From the NCBI GenBank assembly GCA_973895155.1, contig OZ316892.1:5270001-5334000 (forward strand): a DNA stretch of 64,000 bases. The letters run 5' to 3'. Position 1 is the first letter of the stretch. Each line of letters opens with the position of its first letter. Origin of the DNA: Marsupella aquatica (taxonomy: Eukaryota > Marchantiophyta). A program made the translations under genes and the position numbers. Under the pieces are notes generated by a model. That model was not told the origin of the DNA. It ran no database searches and worked only from the letters and a program-made list of their open reading frames with translations. Positions 37,836 to 50,557 of this stretch are shown here, one piece after another.

Positions 37836-38845
37836 TAAGGATGAAAAAATGCGGGATCCCATTATAGTTGTAGACTTGTACACAAATTTTTCGTGTAATA
37901 GTTCAGGAGCAAAAAACCCCAAGCCGTAAGCTTACGTACGCAAGGGACTTCATGATGGGGTGCGGGCCAAATGTATCCTATACATTTTGCGCTATATAAA
38001 GATCAGGCCAAAGAGTCCTGAGCTTAAGAACTACTTTTTCAGCACCTTTGATCCCGGATGAGTAGAACAAAGGCTTCCGCTGTCAAGCTACTGGAGATAA
38101 TCAAATTGAATCAAATAACTCCAACTGTAGTCCATGGACTTCCTTGATCGACAACAGAAAGCCTTCGCATTTGATGCCATCAAGCTGAACACACCACGCC
38201 CGGGACAACGGACATGATCACTCAACAACGAGACAACGCTGGTCAATAATTGCAGTGGACTCCTGTAGGAGCGTTTTTATTGAACTTGATCGATGCCTGG
38301 ATTCTGGGTCCATCTTTCCTGGGCAAGCATCAACAGTTCTAACAAATCTAATTGGCGACAAATCATGTACAAGTCTACGATGCCAGTGGGATGATATATA
38401 GTGAATTTGAATGGGTTGAATATCTGCTCCTGTGGTTGGGGCTGTTTTAGTTCATACTAAAAGCAATCTGAGCATGCATATATGCTGAGTACGTTGAGTT
38501 CTGCACAGAGCTAGTAAGCTAGGGGTGGTCGGATGTCGAGCCTGCTGCGGAGTCGGAGACATATGTGCATTCAAGTCCGGGTGGAAACTGGGGAGAAGTT
38601 AGAGGAGAAGAGAGGAAGAAGCGCTAGCTAGCTCACATCATGGGAGATTGTGGTAGCAGTGCCTGGTGGAGACTGTTGGCTCGTGCAATACCGCCATGTT
38701 GACACTTTCTGTTCAGATCATGAGCCTTGACTATTCCTAAGGCAAGTTGAGGTGGACGGTGTCCTTGGGTTCCATTGCAGACAACTTGTTTTGCAAGGGA
38801 ATGGGAGAATATCCGGGACCCAACTTCAGCGAATCAGACCTCCGT

Positions 38846-38852
38846 TATAAAA
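38846..38852 (+). promoter_or_regulatory. TATA box of the second expansin gene
   Basis: TATAAAA is followed about 30 bp later by CACCATTCAACATTC, a start region very like that of the first expansin. The leader to the ATG is about 520 bases, with a leader-intron acceptor at its end (TTTCCCACAG, ending 39393). Confidence 0.6.
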
Positions 38853-39397
38853 TCTCTCAGATGACACCACCATTCAACATTCTTACCAAAAGTTCTAGCT
38901 CCACTCGCTCGTGACTGCCAGCTCTCCAACACTTACAGGGCGCTCCATTTTGGGATCTCTTAGGACCAATTGTATCTTCCACTTTCTCTCATTGTCTTCC
39001 TGACAATTGTATATAACTTACACCGCATATAATTGCTATTATTCTATGCAGGCACTTAAATTAACAATTGCATAATTATGTCATTAGTTTTCACTGATCT
39101 GGTTTTCTCTGCTTGACTTTGGGACTTGAAGAATTGCTACCGTTTTGCCGTTACCAATGCCAGTTGCCAGACAGTATTTGATCCCATCAGCCACAGTCAA
39201 CAGCCCTCGAAGCTTGTTATCAATGTATCGATAAGCCTGTTGAAGGTTACATTCATATGGCTAGTTCCTACTGTAAATTCCCAAGTTTCCTATAGTTCAA
39301 GCCTGATGCTTAGATTAGCCAAAGTAATACAATTATGCTCGGGATTATGCTGTGCGCTTAGAAGTTTGATGAATTGGATCCTGTTTCCCACAGAAAG

Positions 39398-40696
39398 ATG
39401 GCTGCGTTCAGGAGGCCGACAGTTGTGCTGGCCACAGTTCTTCTGCTGTCACTCGGCATTGTCGACGTTGTGAATGCTGACTCATATGCCGTTAGCCGAA
39501 CAACTTGGGGGCACGCAACGGCGACCTTCTACGGTGGAACTGATGCATCTGGCACTTACGGTACATAGATTCACTTCATGACTAACACAAATGAAGACAG
39601 ATCCATTTCACATGTGATTAAAACCGAAGAGGAACCCTTGTACTTTAATTGCATGCCTTACAACGTCCCGAGTAGATGTGTCTATCTACCACAAGAGCCA
39701 TGTTATTCGAAGGTGAGGACACAGGAGATGACTCTTTGGGTGCAGCTGATAGTTAAGCTGCTCCACAATATTTAGGTGGGCAACCATATACATATGTTGC
39801 CATCTGAATCTAATCCAAGTCTCTGGGTGTTAATGATTTTGACTGGTCAATGAATTCTTTATCTGCAGCTGGTGCTTGTGGTTATGGAAACCCATACAGC
39901 ACAGGGTACGGTGTGCAAACCGCTGCCTTGAGCAACGCTTTGTTCAACAACGGAATGTCATGTGGAGCCTGCTTCGAGCTCCAATGCAGAAGGAGTGCGT
40001 CCGCATATGCAGCGAAATGGTGCTACCAAAATGCAAGGCCCATCTATATCACGGCCACAAACCAGTGCCCGGGAGGGTCCACTGGAGGCTGGTGTGACTT
40101 TCCCAAACTCCACTTTGACTTGGCATATCCAGCATTCACACGCATGGCTAACGAGATTGCCGGTGTCATTCCCATTCAGTACAAAAGGTAAATTCATGCA
40201 TGATCAATTAGAGAGTTGCAGCTCAATTTTCATTGGTTAGATCTTCGTGTGGTTCAATGTAAAAACTAATTTAGATATGACATCATGTAATCCTCCCGTG
40301 TTATGTGCTTTGAAGTAGTGTACTCACAGTAGTCCCTATTCTGTCCACACTTGAATTCTTGAATCTGTATTTCGTGACATATGCAGGGTGAAGTGCAACA
40401 AGCCGGGAGGAATCAAGTTCACAATCAGCGGAAACCCTTACTGGAACAGTGTGCTGGTGTTCAACGTAGCAGGTGCTGGAAATGTCGTGGCAGTGGCGAT
40501 GAGAGGGAGGAGCAACTATTTCTACACCATGAGGAGAGACTGGGGTCAGAACTGGGACTGCTATGAGAAGTTCACCGGCCAAGGGCTCACTTTCCGTGTG
40601 ACCACAGGCCTCGGAAAGACAGTCACCTTCTGGAATGTCTTTTCATCTAACTGGTGGTTCGGTATGACAGCCCAGGCACGCTACAACATCTGGTAG
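39398..40696 (+). CDS. EXPA: Alpha-expansin, second of two
   Basis: Three exons, 39398-39560, 39869-40187 and 40387-40696, join in phase to give 263 residues. Residues 1-28 form a signal peptide ending near VVNADS. The barrel domain has FYGG, GACGYG (56-61), the cysteine set, and HFD at 136-138; the CBM63 domain carries conserved aromatic residues, and SNWWFGMTAQA closes the protein. The first intron is at the same place as in the upstream paralog. The second, after the YKR residues, has no counterpart there. Both genes share strand, TATA setting, the CAG-AAAG-ATGG start and domain order, so they are tandem duplicates about 10 kb apart. They differ enough to be old: this one has a longer RRSASAYAAKWCYQNARP loop, closer to the classic alpha-expansin insertion. 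Confidence 0.95.
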
Positions 40697-43577
40697 AATG
40701 GCCCTTTAATAGAGGTGTCAGACCAATTTATTCAGAAATATTGTAAGCAGAGGAGGTGTGTGAAGACTAATTCTTTACTTAGCGCCCGCTGCTGGCCACC
40801 ATGACTCGAACTAGCTTGTATTCTTTGCAACAAGGGGCACGGACAATATATGTTAGTCTATCCACAGCTGTCAAACCAGACTTCACATAGCTCAAATTTG
40901 ACATACTAGCTAGTAAGATATATTTGAGATTTAAGTCAGCTCACTCCAAAGTTTTTTATAGCTCGGAAGCTGATGTACAGCTTCGCGATGTAGCATTAAC
41001 AAGTGAATTACCTTCGAAGGTGATTATGCAGAGAGCGTGGTCTATATATGCTCTTTGCCTCGAAAAATGATCATACAGTTAGGATAGTATATACATGTGT
41101 ATCATCACCATCATGCAGCCCTCCATATCACGCTATCCGATTCCTCCGGATGTCCAGAGCCCAGCATATGTCCATATCAGAGAAGCTCTATGCAGGCTGT
41201 GTCATAGTTCTCTCAAACACTAGACCATCCCCGGGTATCATACCCAATATATGAAACATATCAAAGTTTATTGTACTTCCACATATTTTCGACCCTGCAA
41301 ACTTACCTTGAAAGCTGATCCAAAGACTCCATCCATATATGATATTATCGAGGATAGTATATTCCTGATGAGGTAACCAATTGCAAATAAGATTAAATCA
41401 CTGGTTTCTCTCAGTGCAACTGTTGATCTTAGAACGAATCACAAAGATTGCGATGTTCCCTATCACAATAATTTTGTGATCTACAAGTGAAATGTGTCTC
41501 GTACGAGCTTACTTTCACATTTTTTCTCTCGTATGTAGTCGCATGTATAGTTCGAGATATAGTTCAACACTGTCCTTGAGACGTATATATGGACGGACAA
41601 TGTCAAGGCACCAAGAAACAAATCGTACTTCCGATGATCGATGTACTAACCCGAGTTACAGCCTTGGTCGGAGTTCATGGATTTTCCCTACACGTTGCAC
41701 CTGATTTTCAGCTCACAATCGAGAAAATTAAAGCGATCGATATACGAAACCAATATCTCTTTCACGTCTGAAATCGACTGACCCACTAAGAACTTTTCAC
41801 TCAGACATATTCATCGATCCCCTGTTTCCTTATGAAGCATTTTACCAGACCGACGACTGGAACCGACGCACCCACGAAAATGTTGCCTGTCAATTGTTTA
41901 GAAACAAATGAGTAGTTGCTGTTCGAGGGCCCCCAACTTAATGAAAATTTAGCACCGATTAGAATTCACAGACGTGGTATAGATTCGAACTTGAGGCTCA
42001 GAAATGCGTAGCTTTACTTTTGTGTCTCCCCGTTTCCTCAGGTCGGACGCCTCTTGACAAACGGTGTAAATATTAAATTAAGCCAACTGTTTATGAGTTT
42101 ACTTTTTGGGTCCATCAAAAAGTCATGAGTGGCAACTACAGGCAACGGTCGTTAGAGATGTTTTACTGTGACTAAAAGAAGCGGTTTCCCCATTTAAAGA
42201 AGTATCCCTGTAGCTCAAGTGAGTTGTATATATAGGATTAAAGTGATTCGCTATTGTGAGCTGAAATCAGGTGCGACGTGTAGGGAAATTCCATGAACTC
42301 GCGAAAACTAAGGCCGCCCTGCAAAGCAATCAAGCTGGCTGGCGTGCTCCTGACTACAACCCCACAGGCTGTACAATAGCTACAAGACCTTAGTTTTGAA
42401 TTCACTACTACCTGTTTTCCTGTAATTATACACTCGGCAGCTTCTGACAGCTAATTTTGCTAGACAGATATTCCTTTTACATCTTAAATTAGAAAAGGAA
42501 CCTTAAATTACTCAACTACAGCCAAACCCAGTTCATATTATCCAAATTAAGAGACGAGGCAACGATTATTTAGACAAAAAGAAAAGATGGAGGGGAAATG
42601 TATTCATCACTGCAGCAGCTACCGCCCGGGCATCCAGCTACCGACCGACGACCTTAAGCAGACGTATTCACGAGTAATTTGAGGTGCACCTTTGGAAGAG
42701 GTTGTCATATGTTCTCCATCTTTGCATCAGAATCGTCCTTTTATGTGTGAGGCGGTGAACGAGGTTTCTACTTCTAAGTGTGGGCGAGGGTAAGTGACCC
42801 CGTTTGATTACCAGTCAGTGATCTATCCCCAGAACTCCAAGTCTGAGGGTCATTGTAGCGTGTGATGAAATTTTTACTGACATTTTTAACATATTAAAAT
42901 ATTTTCATATGTCCAAATGTTAAAATATGAGTACAGATGAGTACAGTTAAAATAAGTCATACAGACCGACTGAGGTGCAGTACTTTCCTCACTGTAAAGG
43001 TGGTATGCAGGCAAAATTCTTCCCTCTTAAATTGCACTCGGAAAGAAGGTCACTAATGCTGTCAGTAGTTGTAAGAAACATCAACGAAAGTACTCATTTA
43101 TATATTGTCAACAGCTCCTTCATCAATCGCTGACAGGACTATCAAAATACCAAGGATGTTAAGTAATCTTAGTTCGGTAGACAGGGACAAGCTTCTCTAG
43201 TTTCTGTCCATCTCGCTGTCACGTACATGGCATGAAATTACTCTGAAACTTTCTCACTGAAATACAGCTGCAATCTATCAGAAGAGACTGAACCGGGGCA
43301 AAATCGTCACTACACGGGAGATCACAAGAAGTATTAAGCTCTTGATTCGACATAAAACCCTCCAATAAACTAGATAATTTGGCCTCCGGACGGGTTACCA
43401 CTAAATGTATGTTAATTACATCGTCACAAATTGGTGACACAATCAGTTAACTGAGTCAACGGGGAAAGATGTGAAATTTTCCAGAAGACGCAATTAACAC
43501 TTTTAAGCCATGCCTTTAATTTGGCACAGTACTTGCCTGATCCTCCCACCTCTACAGACTTCAATGAGAGCTACAGT
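40697..43577. other. Intergenic region between the second expansin and the thioesterase gene
   Basis: It holds the 3' untranslated region of the expansin and AT-rich sequence with no supported gene. The genes on either side are convergent. Confidence 0.6.
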
Positions 43578-46500
43578 CTATAATTTTTTCTGTGAGAGTT
43601 GTTTCTCAAGCAGGGGATACTTGGCCAGATTTTCTGCATCGTATCGTGCCAGGACCCTCCGTGCCTCTTCTTCAGTACCTGGAACCACTCTAAAGATTGG
43701 AGGAGTAGCCTCGTTCAACTTGTTTTCATTCACAGTGAATGTGAAATAGAAGGTGTTGGAAATCTGAGATCAACCAATTTCAAAAACCTTTGTAAAAATG
43801 ATTACAATTGAGATCATCGTGCAACTCCTAACCCTTTCCTAAGATGAAACTCTTTTTCTACTGACCAACGTGGAAACGACAGTAAAATTAGTCCTCTAGG
43901 TTAAACCAAGGATTCAGAAATGGAAGAAGGTCAATTTCCAGTACCTCGCTACTTCGAAGTTCGGGTTGCGTGACATGTGCAGTCACTTCTATATGGATCA
44001 ATTGTGGCTTCACCTCAGTGTACAAGACGAACGACTTGAACCGCAGCAAATCCCCAACATCTACCTGCATCAGAAAGGTGAAACCTGACGATCAAAATGA
44101 CATCCGAGATCACGCTACTTGATGCAACATATGCAGTCAGATTGTAAAACATAGAATATAATAAGATTAAGATTAAAGAAACACCCTGAGACTGGAATTC
44201 CACACAAACGAAGTGATGAATTCTGAGCAAGCCCTATGCAAGTGCATAGAGAGGGTCTTGACAAATGTAGTACCGGTCGAAGAAAGTCAACATGGTCCAC
44301 CTCCAAAAACACAGGTAAAATACCACAAAACACATAGCAGGTTGAAAACGCAAGCTCATAGGCACGTCGCATGAGAAAGCCACCAAAAATACGTCCATGC
44401 ATGTTTCGTTGTTGTGGCTGACAAATTATCGCATTCTCCTGTTTGGTATTCTTCATGAGAATCATATTCCTATCAGCAAGCGTAGGCATCTCTCTCAAAA
44501 CTCGTCCTTCTTTCATCAAGTCCTTCAACCTCTGGTCGTCATGGAGAGCCTTGGCAGCCTTTGAGACTTCAGTTCCACTTGTCCTGTGCTCCTTTCTCTT
44601 TGTATCTGCAGCCCCTCCTAACAGGAAGAGCTTCTTCTCAGCCTCAGTTTCAGGTGCCAACCGGTTTATCTGAGCTGCCTTCTTCGTCATGGTATCCCTT
44701 GCCACAAATGTGAAATTAGCAACTAGGGCCACCGCATCCTCCTCACGCTCGTCCTCTATGAAAGAAAATGCCACCAAACCCTGTAGAAGATTAAGTGCCT
44801 GGTCTCCGAGAGGTCCTACTGCACTTTAACTCGACCGTCACTAGCTAGGCCTAGTATCTCAACTTGGAAGACGAAGTCTCGAGTGTAGTCAATCAGCACA
44901 CAAGATATCATCAAAGACAAAGGTCCTGTTTATCTTACAGTTAATAGAAGCACATACAGGAGTTGAGCAATAACAAATGGAATTTGCATTGTGTTCAGAG
45001 ACAATCAAATAAAAGTCGAGCTCTGTTTATACGAAAGAAAAATTAGGCTCCAAATCATCCGAATTCCACAGTTGATCTTCACCATTCAACAGAGTTATTC
45101 AACAAGGGAGCGGAATCAAGACAGATTCCTGGCAGGATACAATTCTTGTTCAACAATCGGCAAGAATTCTCGTGGAAGACTAGAAAACTGAAATTTAGAG
45201 TAAAACTACAATTCATTTGAAGGAGGACTCATTGTGGAATTGACACCGAATTGTTCGTGGACAAGAGTTAGAACTTTTAAAACGGAAATTACAAAGATTT
45301 CTTGTGACCCTACAACTGTGGTGAAGAACTACTGATTTTAGAAAAGGCAAAGAATTATGGGCAGTCACGAAGCCTTCAGAATGGAAGTGGTTGCCTACCA
45401 GCATGTGCAGCCTGAGTGACTTCCATCCTGATCTCCATGGAAGAGCGACCAACCCATGCCACAGCCCCGGAAATCGTGATATCTTCCGTTATACTTATAG
45501 GCTTTAAGAGACTGATTTTATCCACGGATGCTGTCACCAACATCAATGGTCTGGTTGTGTAGTCATCATCTGCACAATGCTGAGTTTCACATTCAAAGTC
45601 AAAATTTGGAGAGATAAAGGAAAATCTTCCTCGTCTATGAAGGTCTGTATTGTGCTTTTCACTTGAAGATGTCGTTACTCTTCTTTGTAAGAGTGACTTG
45701 TTCTATTATTCAAGGCATCAAGCTGTTATGAATTGAAGGCCTTATCCCAAAAGCTTTGGGACCCTGTAATTCGATGGATATCCAATACTAGGTCCTCTGC
45801 AATTCGCTCGATGGGTTTCTGGTACTCTACAATTCAATAGGTGGAGATCGTACATATAAACATTTTAGGTCCTCCACAATTCACTATATGGGGATCTCAT
45901 GGTGACAATATTTAGGTCCTCTGCAAGTCATTGGATGGGGATCTCACAGACACAATTTGTCCTCTACGATTCACTGGATGGAGATCTGAGATATACGTTT
46001 CAGGTCCTTACGATTCATTGGATGATCTTATACACCAAATTTCGCCAAAACTCGGAAGCTTAAACTGCAACCCTCAATTCTCGAGGTCCTATAGAATCTA
46101 CTAGACTATCGTCAAGACAATTTGCGGGCCAGAACGCCAACATTTAAACAGCAATTCTTAACTGGTTAGGTTCCCTACAATTCACTGGATGGAAAGACAT
46201 CAGGATCTCTACAGATCACTAGCTGAAGAGCTTAAAGATATAAATTTGCTCGCCAGAACTCGGATCAATCAATAAACGACCTACCACTCCTTAGGTCCTC
46301 TAGGGTTCACTGGATGGAGACCCTCCAGACAAAATTTGCTGGCCTGAATCCGGACATTTCAACAGAGAACATGAATTGCTTTGGTCCTCTACAATTCGCT
46401 TCACTGGATTGACATCTCATAGATATATGTTCTGCTAGCCCAGAATTCGGAGACTTAAACGGCAATTAAGTGAGACGAATATGAACAAAAGAACCAGTGA

Positions 46501-47444
46501 AATGTGATGAATTAACTTCACACCTTGACTGCAATGGTGCCGGCTAAAGCATCCAAATCCTCGAACAGCTTCCCAATTCTCACAGCCGACCACGGATTGC
46601 GGTACTGCTCCTGCAGAATCTTGTCGTTGGAGAAAGAATACAGAATGCTGGTCCGGCTCTGGGCCGGCGTCCGGGTCAGCAATTGCCTCTGAGGATGGCC
46701 ATCCATAGAGAAGTCGATCTGCCTCTCGTTGATGCTCGACCTGGCGGCCCACAGAGCAGCCGTCACGGGAGAGTGGTACATGCCGGGCCACATACTCACA
46801 GGCTTGCGCTCTTCCTGGACTGCTGCGGCGTCATCCCCCTTTGCCACGGTGGACAACACGGGGATGGCATGGGCACCCTTCGCCGATGAATTCATCAGCT
46901 TCCACTGGCCTCTCTTCTCGGGACTAAGCTGTTGGCCTTTAGCTCCCGAAATTTCAGATGGGGGTTTTGTGGTCTCCTCTGAATTTACTTCTTCGGTGCT
47001 GATTGGCACTGATGATTCCACCTGAGTTTTACAGTTCTCGGGCTTGTTCCTAGATGGTTTACTGCCTGTACTGGACGAAAAGGAGGAGATGATAAGAGAA
47101 GTCACCCACGACGAGGACGAGAGGGGAAGAGGAGAAGAAACCCAGAAGGAAGAAGAGAGAGGAAGATTAGCAGTACACGAAAAGGAGGAGGAGAGAGGAA
47201 GATTTGCAGTACACGTCAAGGAAGAGGATGAAGAGATAGGAAGGTGAGAAGTACCCAGAATGAAGGAGGAGGACGAGAGCGAAAGATCAGAAGTGCTCGA
47301 AAATGGGGAGAAGAGTGGGAGGTGAGAAATATTTTGATACACACCGAACTGTGAAGGGTAGAAGGAGGAGACAGGGGTCGGACGGAAACAGAGAGCGCGT
47401 ACTGTACACGATGAACTGGTCTTTCTAATGATGCTCAAACTCAT
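43578..47444 (-). CDS. Acyl-CoA thioesterase, ACOT9-like double-hotdog protein
   Basis: Five exons: 47444-46524, 45579-45399, 44755-44274, 44064-43945 and 43763-43578. All junctions are in phase and give 629 residues. The enzyme family hydrolyses acyl-CoA to free acid and CoA, usually in mitochondria or plastids. The first hotdog starts with LFEDLDALAGTIAVK at the end of exon 1 and continues through TRPLMLVTASVD and GAVAWVGRSSMEIRMEV in exon 2. The second has CQPQQRNMHGRIFGGF (about 479-494), with N485 and H487 at the active-site position, then FLEVDHVDFLRP, VTQPELRSSE and TFYFTFTV. Exon 3 is taken from the AG at 44757-44756 because only that site restores phase with exon 2. Residues about 35-130 are Ser/Pro/Leu-rich with repeated LPLSSSS blocks, far from the catalytic core; the very N-terminus could act in organelle import. 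Intron 1 contains a minisatellite. Confidence 0.9.
45755..46460. repeat. Degenerate minisatellite inside thioesterase intron 1, about eleven units
   Basis: The phrase AGGTCCTCTACAATTCACT plus GGATGGAGATCTCA recurs at intervals of about 40-85 bp, often followed by GACAAAATTTGCTGGCC and CGGA. It fills most of the roughly 0.94-kb intron. Confidence 0.75.
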
Positions 47445-48630
47445 TCTATTTTAAGAAATTGAACTGCTTCTTCTGACCCACCGAATTTCTGCTTCTTGTA
47501 CTGTGCAGGCGCCACTTCTAGGAGGACGTATTCGTACCCCCTTCACCGACCACCCCCATCTGTTGCATAGCGTGACTTGTGCCAATTCTGTGTACCAATT
47601 GCCTGCTTTCAATCACCCCAACAGCTGTGCTATTCTCCATGACTTTCCTGCCGATAGAATCCAGCGCTTTGTCCGCCTTTATTCGGGTGAGAAGCGTGCC
47701 TAATAGGAAATTAAAACTCCGGAGTGCGGCTATGCCCCAGGATTATCAATCCACACAGGATTACTGTTTGTTGATAGTGAAATGAACGAGAGATTGGACC
47801 ACAGTTCGGGAATTTGATCGAGAGGGCGGATTTTCCGCTGAGTTGAGGGCCTTCTCACATAGATTTCCTGTTCATCTTTAGCACAAAATTGTCATTTGTT
47901 CAACAGTTACAAAGTCTCAGATACAATCACCCTCGTGAAGAAGAACATGGAAAGCAGGTGTCTTTCAAGAGTTAACGACCTAAGGGGACACTGCGTCGTT
48001 GTGGCAAACTGACAGACCTGTCCATGCAGATAATTACGTTGTTCATCTTTGGCACAAAATTTTGTCATTTCTAGTTATTTTGGCAAGTCCGCTAGTGAAA
48101 CACTGTAGGAGGAGGTGATGATAGACCTCTGTCAGAGTCAGCCACGAAAGGCCCTAAGGTGGATTCCGGACCTTTAATTTGCACGTCTTTGACAGAATGT
48201 TGTCAGCTGTTTTGTTTTTAAGTAGTAATTAAAAACCTGTTTCTGGTTTAATCAATTCTCTAACACAGTCACCCAAGTAAAGGAGACGATAGAGGGATCC
48301 CTCACAAGCTTCTGAGTGTCCAAAATGAATGGACAGGAATCATGAGTAGCTACTTTATAGGCGTGTATCAGATATTATTCTGAAGTGACAGATAGCTTGA
48401 AAAGTGAGGTATTGCATAAATATATTCTACGTCCAAGTGAAGTTAGGACAAGCGACCCATAATAACATGGGCACATCCAAAGGGAACCAAAATCTTAGGG
48501 GACATGCGGGCCAACTCTAACCTCTGGCTGCGGGCAATTGTGGGGAAAGCAAAACACAGCCCAATCCCCTCAAATCCTGAAACCATTTTGCTACATCAAG
48601 AGCACCCAACAATTTGAACAAAGAATTTAG
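47445..48630. other. Intergenic region upstream of the thioesterase gene
   Basis: The promoter of the thioesterase gene and the 3' flank of the PPR gene lie here. No gene is supported; GTTCATCTTTRGCACAAAATTGTCATTT occurs twice in part (about 47868 and 48040). Confidence 0.55.
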
Positions 48631-50557
48631 TCACCAATAATCTTTACAAGAACAGTCACCATCCTGAAAGTGATGAAAGCGGTTTACATCCCTTACAATG
48701 ATTGCCGTCTTCATAATCTTAGCAATCAACTTGATTGCTGTGTGACAATCACCGCACACCCTAAGATTTTTGAAAATATGAAGAGGAGTACGACGAGGTG
48801 TATTCATGAGGCCAAATACAACTGCCAGCTTCTCACTATGGTGCCACAAATGGTCCATTTTCTTCTCCTCATCTAAATCATGCAATACAAATCTCGTGTC
48901 CTGCATGTACCCTGCCTCCACCATCTGAGCTGAGAGTCTTAGAAGTTCTGCACGAATTTCCACAATTTGAGGATGCTCACTGTCGTCCACTGTAAAAGAG
49001 TGCACCTCACCACTCAACTCAATCCAAGAGCGCCCCCGCTGCTTCTTCACGTGCTTTTGCTGCCTCTCTTGCTTGACGTTTGCACTCTTCTCCCACTTTC
49101 CTGCAGTAGCATAAATGTTTGAGAGCAGAGTATAGCCTGCAGGATTTCCAGGGTCCAATCGCAAAATCTGTTTGGCAACCTGTTCTCCCAACTCAACGCT
49201 CCCATGAACTCTGCAAGCCCCGAGCAAGCACATCCAGATAGTGGCATTGGGTTGGCAAGGCATTGTTTTGATCAGCTGTTCAGCTTCATGCAAACAGCCG
49301 GCTCGACCAAGGAGATCAACCACGCAGGCATAATGCTCCACTGATACTGGAATATTGTAAACTGAACTCATCATCTCAAAGAGGTGCTGCCCTTCATCGA
49401 CTAGGCCCCCATGGCTACAAGCTGAGAGTAGCGAAACAAATGTGGCGGAATTCAGCTCTAGCCCTTCTTCACACATGCTTCCAAAAAGCGCAACTGCGTC
49501 CCTAGCCTTGCCATGTATGGCATATCCTCCAAGCATGGCGTTCCAAACTATAGAGTCTCGAGTTGAAACTGTTCTGAACACTGCTTCAGAATCTGCTATA
49601 CTTCCACATTTGGCATACATGTCAACAAGGCTACAAGCGACATGGACATCCGAGTCGAAACCAAGCTGAACAATCTGCTTATGAATCAAGCGGCCTTGCT
49701 CAAGGGCTGCTAAGCTAGCACAAGCATTCAATATGCCAACAAAGGTGACAGGATTGGGTTCTATGCCTTCACGATGCATCCGCTGAAATAGTTCCAAACT
49801 CTTCCGCCCCTCCCCACATTTTACATATCCCAGAATCAACGCAGTATAAGAGACAACATCGTGTGTGGACATCTCGTCGAATACTTTCTGTGCGTTTTCT
49901 ATGCAACCACACTTTGCATACATGTCGACGAGTGCATTGCTCACAAAAACATCCCCCTCGAAGCCACTCCGTATGACCTCTGCATGGATTCCTCTTCCCA
50001 ATTCCAGGGATTGTAATCCAGAACAGGCATTGAGAACTGGCACGAAAGTATACTTGTCTGCCTGGACTGTCTCTTGCTGCATTTGGTGGAAAATTTCAAG
50101 AGCCTTCTCATATTGTCCTGCTTTGACAAATCTGGCAAGTCTTTTGTTCCATGAAAAAATGTTCAATTTGACTGTGCCTGGCGCCATTGCTGCCAGCTCT
50201 ATTTCTACCCATGGCGGGTTAAGTTTGTCTACGAGCCAGAGTGATTGCTGCGTCTTTCGATGTTTGAAATCTGGATATCTCGGTTGGGCCTACAACCAGG
50301 ACAACAAATCGACCTCATGAGGATGATGTTAACAATAGGTTGAAGTAAATATGGGAACTGACAATGAAGAGTATCGCCTTGAAATTGTGCATCCGTATAA
50401 GTAAAGTGATGAATGAAGATGGGATCTACTGCACACCTACCTTCTCAGATCTGTGATCCCACCATCGCGAAGGGTCGGAAAAGAACTCCCGCCAAAGTCT
50501 CTCAACGACCTCTCTTCGACCTAGCGAAATCCACTCAGCTTTAATAAATCGGTCCAT
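48631..50557 (-). CDS. PLS-class PPR-DYW protein with N-terminal PDF-like motif (organellar RNA editing factor)
   Basis: Two exons, 50557-50441 and 50289-48631, give 591 residues. The large exon alone would start at 50187, but its frame stays open upstream to a good acceptor (TTGTAG at 50290), and the preceding exon ends in phase at GAGAAG-GTAGGT. The added region reads LWREFFSDPSRWWDHRSEK, then RYPDFKHRKTQQSLWL and PPWV, matching the PDF motif of plant OSB single-stranded DNA-binding proteins. Next come PLS PPR repeats (two clear LVDMYAKCG units), the E/E+ region and a complete DYW domain: HSE at 523-525, CGDC at 551-554 and CSCKDYW at the end. This domain is a cytidine deaminase that converts C to U in organelle transcripts. 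An upstream in-frame TGA supports the start at 50557, though there is no obvious transit peptide, so a further 5' exon is possible. Confidence 0.85.

Larger units (their letters stand above)
29006..38845. other. Intergenic region between the two expansin genes
   Basis: It begins with the 3' untranslated region of the first expansin. No further gene is supported: frames near 30.4-31.0, 31.6-32.3, 32.7, 34.1-34.9 and 37.1 kb lack motifs and conflict on the two strands. A 27-bp duplication (AGTTTGAAGCTTRTCCTCGA) lies at 29563-29617. Other repeats and a perfect hairpin are listed separately. Confidence 0.5.

Noticed and set aside
44115-44777. Single 220-codon frame read as one exon of the thioesterase
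   Set aside because: Its ends run into introns on both sides; the true exon is 44755-44274 by splice phase.
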